A stretch of 64,000 nucleotides of DNA from NCBI GenBank assembly GCA_020152595.1, contig JAIGNY010001834.1:342501-406500 (forward strand), written 5' to 3'. The first letter of the stretch is position 1, and the number at the start of each line of letters is the position of its first letter. Below the pieces are notes generated by a model, which was given only the letters and a program-made list of their open reading frames with translations, made no database searches and had not been told where the DNA came from. This document shows, piece by piece, positions 24,667 to 36,600 of this stretch. The stretch is from Chiridota heheva. Its lineage: Eukaryota > Echinodermata > Holothuroidea > Apodida > Chiridotidae. Both the position numbers and the translations under genes were made by a program.

Positions 24667-27600
24667 ATATATATATATCATCAAAGGAAGGAACAATTAT
24701 TAATACAAACAAATTGTTTATGATTCGATAAATAACTAGCTTGTAAACCAATCATGAGCAATGCCTTTGATACCATAATGCTTGAGTTTATGTGAAAGAA
24801 TAGAGTGAATTACGGCATTGAAGGCTTTAGGTAAGTCTACAAAAATGCCTTTGTATCTTCTTTATCATCAAAACCTTAAGTTATGTACATGTAGTTAATT
24901 ATAAGTCAAGCATGGCCATATTTAAGTGGAATACATCTTATTAAATCGAATTGGTTAGCAGAGAGAAGATTGTGTTTGTTAAGGAATTCTAAAATTGATT
25001 ATATTATACATTACCCTTTGAAATATTTTTGAGAAGGCTGATAGAACAGAAATAGAGCGATAATTACAAACAGACATGGGATCATCTGATTTAAATACAG
25101 GTGTGACTCTGGCAAGTTTAAGGTGTTCAGGAAAGAGACCACTAGCGAGAGACACATTAACGATATGTGCGAGTGGAGAAGCAATAGTGAGGCTATTTTC
25201 TTGAAGAATGTTTACAGGAATATTATCAATACCAGGGGCTGAAGTTTTGGAAAACTTGTTGATTATAGTAAATATTTCAGATGAATTAGTGGGTGAGAAA
25301 AAAACGAATTTTAATTGGTTACTTTGGAGGTAAGTTTGCTAAAAGAAGATGAACAATTGGGAATGGTGCTAGCTAGATTTGGCCCTATTGTGGTAAAATA
25401 GTTATTAAAAGTATCTGCAATTTGGGATTTATCAGCTAAGATCTGAATTTCATGATTAATACAGAGGTCAGTATTCTTTTGTATAGGGGGATCCAATTAT
25501 ATCGTTAATCATGCGCCAGGTTTTGCTTAAATTACTTTGATTATTTTCCAAAAGATGTTTACAATGGGTTTCTTTGGCATTTCTAATTACATTAGATAAT
25601 CTATTTTCATAGACAGTAAACTTAATCTTTCTATGATCAGTCGGATTATTAAAATACACCTTAAAAAGTTTATTTTTGGTGTTATTGATTTCAAAATACA
25701 GTGAGTCTTCCAAGGAGAATTACTTCTCAGGTTTCTTTTACTAGATCTTTTAAATTTACAGTTTTTATTGAATAAGGTAGAAACCACATGAATGAAATTG
25801 TTATATGCATCGTTAGCATCGGAGATATAATAAATAACATTCCAGTCTACAACACTGAGATAAGTGGAAACATTAATGAATCGGCAGAAGTGTCTCTTTT
25901 AAAGTAAAATTTATCACTAGTTTTGTCTGGATTAAGGTTATCATTATGCTGTATAATATATATAGGTAAATGATCACTTACATCAGATACAATTATGCTG
26001 GAACTGGATTTAAGCTTTTGGTCATTGCAAAATATGTTGTCTATAAGAGTTGATGAGTTGCCTATAATTCTACTTGGTTTGGAAATATGAGGTAGAAATG
26101 AAAACTAATGAAAAAGGTCAAGAAACTCCGCTCTATGGTTGTTTACACCGTACTGGATACGTTCAATATTGAAATCTCCTAGAAGATATCAAGTTTTGTT
26201 CTCACGATTAGTACGATTGACATATCCTCAATTAAAGATGAAAGGGGGTTTCCAGATGGACGATATTTGGCTGGCGCCAATAACAGTACTAGACTTGGAA
26301 TATTTAATTTCAATAAATGGATTCAAAATGAGAAGAATGACTAAGAACATAACAGATGGAGTAAACTATACAATCTTTGATATAAAAACCCACTCCCCCA
26401 CCACGCTGATTTACTCAATCATTACGAATGAAATTATAGGTGGAGATATTAACCAACGAAGAGGGGATACCATTGTGCAGCCAAGTTTCGGTTACTGCTG
26501 TGATTGAGTACAGGAATATAACAAATCGGTAACAGAATCATGATTTTTTCATAGGCTATGGGTATTCAAATGAATGATGGGAAAACCAGACGAATCTTCA
26601 AAGGAAGTATTGTACAAGACATTAACGTCAATATACGAACACTAATCATCATAATAACTACATTATATACAAGACTTAAATACTTTATCTTCATAAATCT
26701 GAATTGAATTGTCAATAGAATGTGAGTGGGATAAATCATTTAATACAGAGGCTCTACTATGAATTTATGAGGAATTACATGAAAGAGGATTCTTCATGAC
26801 AAGAATGAGAAGAAAAAACCCCAGTAATAACAAAACAAGCTATATAACATTGTTATAGCAGGGGTGATTGACCCTTGAACTCGATTATAACATTCAAACT
26901 ATGAACTGAGAACTGAGGAGAAAACTCTCAGATGTAATGTAAAACAAGGCCAGAAAGAAACAATTTTTAACCAAAAAATATCATACCAGACCAGACTGAA
27001 AAAATCACACTATTTGTAAACATACTTTTAGGAACACAAGTTGTCTACTCAGGAACATACACGTACAGTAGGCAGCTGTAAGAGATTGTAGTTGGAGAAG
27101 GATAAACATGATCGGGGGAGGGGGATAAACATGATCGTGGAGGGGATAAACATGATCGGGGAGGTGGTAAACATGATTGGGGGAGATAAACATGATCTTG
27201 GAGGGGATAAAATGATCGGGAGGGGAATAAACATGCTTGGGCGAGGGGATAAACATGATCGGGGATAAACATGATCGGGAGGAGAAAAAACATGACCGGG
27301 GAGAGATAAACATGATCGGGAAGGGGGTAAGCATGATCAGGGGAGGGGATAAACATGATCGGGAGAGGGGATAAACATTATCGGGAGAGGGGATAAACAT
27401 GATCGGGAGAGGGGATAAACATGATCGGGAGAGGGAATAAACATGATCGGGAGAGGGGATAAACATGATCGGGAGAGGGAATAAACATGATCGGGAGAGG
27501 TGATAAACATGATCGGGAGAGGGGATAAACATGATCGGGAGAGGGGATAAACATGATCGGGAGAGGGGATAAACATGATCGGGAGAGGGGATAAACATGA

Positions 27601-30600
27601 TCGGGAGAGGGGAGGGGGAAATTAAACATCTTTTTCGTAAACATACAATTTAATACAAAGAACAATAATTAGTAAATCTTTTTTGGCAGGAGGGTGGGGG
27701 AATAATATTCTCTTGCCCCTCCCTCTTGCCCCTATGGCAAGCCGCCCATGTCCAGGAACGATATGAAATTGTACAACCAGAAGAGTGATTTGTCAATCGC
27801 TGGCTCAGCTTTCCTTGACATTTTTAGCCATGGTACCCATGCAACAAAGTTGAAATTATAAAATTTCCCACAGTTTTAAATAAAGGTGTCAAAATTCTTC
27901 CCATGAAAAATCGCGACAGAAGTACATGTAATATTAATGTAGTTAAATACATCTTTATATACTTCCCTCTTTTGCAATTTAATGTACTTTTCATCACACA
28001 ATTACATAGGGGACCTTTTTAGAGAACATATTAACCACATATAATGTTGCTAACTCGAGAAATCTAAAAAAATTAAATAAAATTCTTCTTGCCAATTCCC
28101 GATTTCTCCGCGGTTATAACTGCTGGAACCATAGATTTTTTCCAGCTCTGCCATGCAAGCAGTTTTACATCAACAAAAGTGCCAGTTAGCTGTTAGAGTC
28201 CAAGTCTATTAGAAAATGCTTTCAAACTTTAATCAGACATGTGTTGTACATGGAGTTAATACAACTGCATCTGATTGGCTGGATAATAATAGACATTCCT
28301 TGTTTTATAGGTGGAGACAGACATACTTGCATTAAAACAGACACTTCAGGCGAAACAGCTGAAGTCCAAGGAGATTAAACGTCGGCTGGGCATCACGCCG
28401 ATGGGTGAGATGAAGGAGAAAGCCAAAAGTAGCTGGGGTAGCATGCAACAATCTAACGCGTAAGTGTCTGTTTGTTCGTTCCTTTGTTTGTGATGATCCT
28501 CCCGCAATTGGCAACTCTCAAAGCGGCTTAAAGGAGCACTGGGTCCAAAAGTGAGGGCGTCTCTTTTGCTAAGTCAACGCTTTTTACTTAACATCACTTC
28601 CACGAAAAGTGTGTTTGAATATTCTTGAGACTCGAGAAATATACACCCTCATTTTTCAGACGCCAGCTCCTTTAACATAGCAATTTGGATTTGTCTTCCT
28701 TTGCTTTTGTTTTGGGTGAGAGAATAACTCAATACCCAATTCTCTTTGGTATATTTGGTGGCACTGACTATCACTCAAGTCATAAGCAGGTGGGGTGGAA
28801 AGGAGAGGGGCAGGAGGCATATGAAAAGCAGGCAAAACTTCACAAGAATAACAAAATCTATGCTGTGCTATGGAGAATTTTGACTGTAATATATCAAATT
28901 TGTTTATCAAAGGAAAAAATGTTGGACCATTTTCAGTGTTTGTTTTTTTTTGAATGGTCGTGGGGATGGGAGATAATTGCATGATACATATAACATTGGT
29001 GGTGGTGCATGGAACACAGATAGTAAAATATTTGTATTTCTGTTAGTATCTTATTTTATTCTTATAATACTAAATGTGCGGGATCTCAAATTGGCATGAG
29101 CAAAGTATACAATTTGCATATATGTGAATTATTGATAGCACTGGATATTAAATGAATTCTGCATAAACTATTTTATCTTCTTAATCGTGCAGGTTTGTTT
29201 TTGTTCATTCTTTTTTCAAAGTTTGAAATTTGATTTTGCTTCTTATCATTACGTGTTTCGACATAAATTTGAAAAAATATAACGGCAGCTTTTTTGGCAT
29301 CATAAGCAAGTAGGGCTGTCAGATTTACGATAATCACCGTATATGATTTTTTCCATGATATCAAAAATACCCTGACCAGCATATAGTGATACACCATTTT
29401 CACATACAAACTGTGTATTCACATACAAACTGTGTAATAAAGCAAAAATTTGTAAACAGAAATTCACAATCATTTCAAATGAAAAAGATTTTAAGTGAAT
29501 ATGTGTAGCATATCTCGGTATTTTATGCCTCATTTCCTTAGCTCCTAGATTTTATGTGATAAATGAGTGCAGTTTTGAAACTTAAAAATCATACAATAGA
29601 ATTGCAATAAAGCAATTATTGATCATAAAGCAATTATTTTTGTCAATGATAATCATTATCTCATTTACCCATATCGTAACAGCCCTATAAGCAAAGGTGG
29701 AAGTCTGACTTACCATAAGATTGATTATATTAGATGAATATTAGATGTGTATCCACAATTAATTTCCTATTGGTCTTGAAGTTGCATGTCACATTGTTGA
29801 TAGTAGGATATTTTAATAATTTCACTCTTTCCAAACCAAGTAATTACAAAATCAAAATAACATCTACAGTATTGTGTTCTCTCCCCATTAAGTGTGCAAG
29901 CTCTTTTGTTTCAGTATGCTATCAAAGGGGCATTAATAATATGCCCAATGTGCATCAGATAGAGGCATCATATTACACTTGCAAGTTTTGGCAATGTATT
30001 TAGATCATAGCTGTGCCAGGCCCAGCAAATAATGATATCATATTAGGTTGCCCTTGCTCTGGCGAGGCGTGTAATGTGCAACTGTCGATTTTGGCCAAAA
30101 TCGGCGGTTGCAGTGTATACTAAACGGAAAGCGGAGGTACATCTCATGCCCTGTTTTTGTTGGTTAAGTATCTCTTCTTTTAAGCTTTGAGAACCTTTTC
30201 TTTTAGTGCTGTTAACGATGAGCGATTGCTAAACGCTCGCAACTCTTCAAAAACTTGTAGTAAAACTATTACACGATTAATCGTGAACATGCTGTGTGAG
30301 TAGCCTAGTGTATGAGCTACAGCCATAATTCAACCATTGCCAGACCTAAGTTCAATGAACTTTTGGGGCACTTCAAAAACTAAACTAGCTTATTTTGTGA
30401 CAGATCTGTATAGTGACAAGGCAGTAAGGATTCAAAATTGGTAACATTAAAAAAAAAAATTACACCTGTTTGAAGGTCATCCAAGCCCAGAATCTTTATT
30501 TTTAACTACAGTAGTTTTATCAGCATAATGGGTCATTTTAAAACATGATATTTGCATTTTGGTGAGATTCTTGTCCTATTTTTGTTTTCTTCTGAAAATG

Positions 30601-33600
30601 CTTGGTCTAATTGTGTGTGAACCGTGACTGTACCAGTTCCACAAAAAATTCATGGAACAATTACAAGTTTGTTATTTTTACCGATTTTTGGGTAAACCTT
30701 GGTTGCTATAAATCGCTAACCGCTTGCAAATTTTGATGATTAAAGTTTAGTAAATTGATCGCAAATCAACAGCACAACTGTTCTTTCACATTGCCTTCAA
30801 ATGTAAAAGGCCAGAAAATTATGAAGACATACTTACAGTATATACAGTGCTCGTCATTACTGTACCTTTTTATGAAGTTTAAATGTTTTCAATCGAATCA
30901 TCATGAATTAATGTCTTAATTGACAGTAAAACTTGAAAAATTAAATTCGAAAATGTATTAGGGCCATTCCACAGTCCATCACGAAAGTCACAGACTGCGG
31001 AATGGCCCATTAATTAGTGAATCATTAACAGATTTTGATAGATTGTTTTGTATTCTAAACATTTTTAATGGATTTTTTTTTTTTAAACTATTACTTTTAT
31101 TGTTGCCTCTTCCTGTCTTTAAATTCTTTTGTGTAATAAACGCACTGTAGCCATTACATGTACTGCAGTATAACTTGATATCAATAGGTATAATTACACT
31201 GTAGATTTATCACTAATCCTTTGTGTCCTCCAAGTTATCAATTGCCTCCTATACATTCAGTCCTTTTGTCTTCAAATTATTTTCATTCTTATTTAACGGT
31301 TCCTTTCTTTGCCTGTAACACCCGAACAATGCTCCCTGCTGGTACCCCCACCCCTTCAATCAACAGTTTCCAGTCAACGAGCACCAAATTCAAAGAATGG
31401 AATGAAGCTATAACTCATTCTGACACGTAAGTATGTCCTACAACATTCCATGCTAATTGCATGCAAATGTGCCATGTATGCACGTACTAAAGATATCATG
31501 CACAAAAGTTGTTTCATGCATAAAAAATGTTTCCTGCATGAAATTAACATAGAAAACATTAAAATGTTTGCACACTGCAACACATAAATTTGAGTGATTA
31601 ACTTTGATTTTATTCAGTATGAGATACACATACAGAGCTTACCTAACATGAATATCAGGTTAAAAAGCAAGTATCTTCTTTCCTATTTGGATATAATCTA
31701 ACCTTTCGATTTGACCTTTGCTGTTGTAGTGCCATTAAGCCTCCCCAAACAAGCAATAACTACTGTACTATGATTCATCAACAGGGTTTGTATTGATATA
31801 TTTATATTTGTATGTATGTCAGGGCTGAACAATGTGAGGAGCCAGCTGCAAAATTGGGAATGAACTGAACAACATGAATATTTTTAATAACAATTGTAGA
31901 ATAATAGAAAATATAGAAGAAAAAAAAAAGAAAAAAGAAAAAAAAGAATAGTAATGATTGTACTATTACTACTGATAATAATGAATTATGAAACGAAGAA
32001 AAGCAGAAAATTGAAAGGGTATGCACATCACATGCATCACCACCAACATGATTTTATTAATTAATTTACCCAAAATGCATTAAAATCTTTTGTGTGAAAT
32101 TATGCGTAAGACTTCAGTGATGTGAGAGCCACAATGGATGACCCCAAATAATCTTCCCTCTGGGCTACCCTTATACTAAGCCTTTGCCTTTCTCTTCCCG
32201 TCTCTCTTGTTTGAACTTTAATACCATCATTTACTATAACTTGATTGCATCACCACTATAGACTAACTAACATCTCTTTGCACTCTGACCAAGCAATTGA
32301 TAACAGACCCAAATAACAGCCAAATTTTACACATTTTTTACTTCTCCTCTTCCAGCCTTTCTTCTTCTTAACACCCCCACTTACCCACAACCTGCTGTGA
32401 TTGTACCCCCCACCCACAACCTGCTGTTTGTACACCCCCACCCACAACCTGCTGTTTGTACACCCCCACCCACAACCTGCTGTGTGTGTACCCCCACCCA
32501 CAACCTGCTGTGTTTGTACTCCCACCCACAACCTGCTGTGTTTGTACCCCCACCCACAACCTGCTGTGTGTGTACCCCCACCCACAACCTGCTGTGTTTG
32601 TACCCCACCCACACCCTGCTGTGTTTGTACCCCCACCCACAACCTGCTGTGTTTGTACCCCCACCCACAACCTGCTGTGTGTGTACCCCCACCCACAACC
32701 TGCTGTGTTTGTACCCCCACCCACAACCTGCTGTGTTTGTACCCCACCCACAACCTGCTGTGTTTGTACCCCCACCCACAACCTGCTGTGTTTGTATAAA
32801 CCCCACCTACAACCTGCTGTATTTGTACCCCACCCACAACCTGCTGTGTTTGTATAAACGCCACCTACAACCTGCTGTGTTTGTATAAATTTCCCCATCC
32901 ACAACCTTCTGTGTTTGTACACCTCTTAACTCACACCAATTAATTCAACCTATCTGCTGCACATATGCTGCCATTGTGCCAATAAAATCTTATCAATTAA
33001 TTAAATGATTCAAGTCTTGAAAAAAAACAAGCATTGTCGGAAATAATTATTATATATTAGATTGCTGATTATGAGCTGCATAGAAGTTCAGCCATATAGG
33101 AATCATCGTTCGACAAATCGCCTGTCCGGATGCCCGGGGCCACTGATATTTATGTCCAGGCAAGTTAATATGCCTGCCGGGCAACCATAAATTGATCCAA
33201 ACTAATAGAGTGAAATTCATTACACAGATTATACTTGCTACAGTATAACTGATGGAAAAATATTTTGTTATGTTACGAAATGATCTTAAACCTCGCCATA
33301 CCAACACCATTTATGCACTTATACATAAGATGTAAACATATATCGCATACACACACAAAACATATAATGTACAGATATATGATCCAGGCCACCAAAGCTG
33401 GTTGAACATGTGTAGTTTTGCTAGCAAGGCTTGCTCCTTTCAACCAATCATATCTCGTGTAAAAAATCTAATGCATACAGTATTAATTAGTTAGTATCCA
33501 GTCACTGTTTCTTGCTGAGGTCTGTTCTGCTGTGTTAATGCACCACACGTAATGGGTCCAATACTCTTCCCATGTACACATACAGTATCATATAGGGCAT

Positions 33601-36600
33601 ACCGTGCTGTATATACTGTACTGTTACATGGCGAACTTGATCTGCCTTTGCCACTTGTTTACGCAAAAGTTGATTAAACTTTCTTGTTTCTTGTTTTTAT
33701 TTTATGAAGTCTGTTATTGCTTTATATTTGTAGAGGATATATGGATTACAATTTTCACTGTTTCTTGGTAAGTGTAAGTCTTCTATTATTTATACAGCAT
33801 TCTCAGTAAATATTGAATATTTTACTATAACATGCATCGAAGTCCATATTATATTGTGATAATTGTCGGACAAGTGGATTTTGCTTCCGGGCAAGCATTT
33901 CTGCGCATGTATTTGCCAGGCGGGCAAGTGAATTTTTGGGCGATTTGTCGAATGCTGATAAGAATCAGATTGAGTGGGAGGTGGTATGGGGAGGTGGTCT
34001 ATTGCATGACAAGTGAGACATTACTGACACTAGCCCAATACTAGACCTTGCCTAAAATTTGTTAATAAGTCTGCTAGAATATATACTATTTGGATTAGGT
34101 GGTTAGGGTGGGTCAATTTCCCCTGGGCCCCATTTCTGATGCCATGGGCTCAAAAGCTACAAATTGCTCTCCCTAGAAACTTGAGTATATGGACATTCAT
34201 ATTCTGCAAAATGCTAATACAGATCTAATTTACTTCAAATTATACATGTATCTTACCTTCTGTGCTATTAAAATATGCAATCTTGTCCCTCAGACCCGAT
34301 TCACTATTCAATTCCACCAAAGCTTAAAACGTAGTTACTCTCTTTGACACACATAGGACGTGGCGCTAGTGCCGTATACACTACACCCTCACTTCTGTTC
34401 AGTGCCTGCACCTGAGCAGGTCCAAGTCGCTAATGCTAATCATTTTCCTTTGGAAAAAGAAGAATTTCTCCTTTTTCACCTTTTCTTATCCTACCTGCAA
34501 TTATCGTAAGTTTGTGCTTGCCCTGAGAGGGAGAAGGCCTTTCCTGCAGGTGAACTGAGTAATTTTCATCCCTTTTCATCACTTTGTTTGTCGTTACATA
34601 CATGTATATGATGAAGTTTGTAAACCACCCAAAGAGCCTTACTATGTATATGCATGTATACTCTTTGGTCGGGAGTGTTTTCACTGTGGTGTGTTCACTA
34701 GCTTGGTTTCACGGGATTTAGCACATCCGTTTTTGTCTTTTCCTTTAGTACAGCTCTCCTGCCTTGAGGCCTCTGAACCTAGTGTTACCATACTGTAGAG
34801 GTACCCGTTTATTAGGCTAGCCTCAGCGTAGTATTCGATGTACCTTAGGCCTTAGTCCTGTGTGGTGTCTACTCATGCACATTGGTCTTAGGTCTCAGCG
34901 TAAAGAGGTATGGTCACGTTACTGTACGTTATGTGTATTTACATATATGTTAGCTCTTTCATTTACCTGCCTTATATGATGCTTATCTTCTGATGTGGGC
35001 ACAAGGGGGAGCCTCTGGCCTTCCCCCTTGGGCCCGAGTCGCTTATTTACTCTCCTCTATTGTCTTCCCTACAGCTCTCCTCTATTTAAATACACTGTTG
35101 GTAGGCCTGGCCCATGCTAAGGTGTCCCAACTTGTTACATTTAACTTGTGACCTCTCTGTCTTATTTTCTTTCCGCAAAAAGAAACTTGGCACCCTGTTT
35201 GAAGGTTCTGGCTGTACAAGTTGATACAGGAGGAGAGACAAGAAAGAAGAGAAGACTGATTGTTTGTTTGTCTGTTTTTCTTTCCTTACAGCTGGAGGAT
35301 TCTCCCCCTACCCATAGGGCATTTCCTCATGTATTCCCTTACTGTACGTTAACGGTATTCCCGGGTTTTTAGGTGTTTGTTACACCTGGTTGTTGGTTAC
35401 CTAATGCATGGCTGTTTGACTGCCCTTTTGAGCATTTTCAGGTTGGTCATGGCTTACTGCTTTTACCATTCAAGGCTTTGTTAGTTCTCTGTGTGGCTTA
35501 AGCACATGGTCGCCAAGGTGTTCCTTGGTTACTGTGTCCTCCTTTGTTAGTGTCAGCTTGAATACCGTAGTGTATTCTTTCAGCTGCCACACCTGTGGAA
35601 TTCCGACTATTCCTTAGTGACAGCTTGGATACCATAGTGTATTTGTAAACAGCTATCACATCTGTGGAATTTTAAGTATTCAAGTCTTTGGTAGCCTATT
35701 GTACAGGTGTTCACGCTTGGATACATGGTTACCACTGTTTACCACCCTTCCACCCCCGCAGGGGTTGCAACAGGAGACGCCGCAGCCATAGCTTCAACAA
35801 GGAAGCCTTATGTTTTGAGATTGCAGGACCAGATGCAGGATTGGCTTTCACAGGTCCTGGAAGCCTGTTTCCTCCATGCATAGGCCCGTTCGCTGCCAGT
35901 GGTCATGGTCTCTGTCGCCCCCAGACTCACCCATGGGGTCTTTATGACAGGGAGAAGAGCTGCAGCTTAATCCTTAGGACAACGAGCTCTTTAGTGAGTA
36001 GGGGCCACCGCAGACTCTGCAGGGGATGCAGTCGACCCCGTAGGGAGTAGGGCTGTGACTGTTTAGCGTGTACATGCTACACGCTCGCAGATCTTGTAAA
36101 CGTTTATTAAATACTTTATTGCGAGTAATCGTTTTTCATACATCATAGTGTCTTGCCGTTGAAAATTAATATTCATGATTCAAATCACACACACATTCGG
36201 CTGACAAAATTCCAATTAATGACTTTTTACAAACTGCAAACCCGATTAGCATAATCCTTTTTAAATGTGCAAATCGCAAATGCGCAGTAATCACCAATGA
36301 ATGGGGGTATTATGCACTTTGATTTCGCTGAAATCTGAGTAATCTAACTTGTAAAATGCACAGCGAATGTGCAGCAGTAAACAGTGAAACCCACAATAGG
36401 CCAAAATGCTTTCAATCCCATGCATTCAAGGCCCATTTTACAAGCTCTTAAATCGACCAAAAAACACTTGAAAAATACTTGAATTGTGACAATCAGTACA
36501 TTTACATGTAAATATTACCTGATGAGTCAAATAAATTTTGCTAGAAAGAAAAGATATTGCATAATAACCAAACAGAAAAAGGTTTTAACAGAGCTGAAAT

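Noticed and set aside
27005..27665. Minus-strand 197-codon ORF with SPDHVYPL repeats
   Set aside because: Frame artefact of the 22-bp array; flanks show no gene structure.
31374..31426. Alternative start of the cassette exon after CAG 31371-31373
   Set aside because: It would shift the frame and lose the KFKEWNE match to vertebrate D54; the acceptor at 31366 keeps both.
32256..32922. Long ORFs on both strands (up to 202 codons)
   Set aside because: They are the six-frame readings of a minisatellite lacking stop codons; the repeat explains them fully.
35688..36050. 120-codon Arg/Cys-rich ORF
   Set aside because: Lies in the GC-rich DIRS block; another frame gives the more plausible gag-like reading, so this one is probably a shadow.
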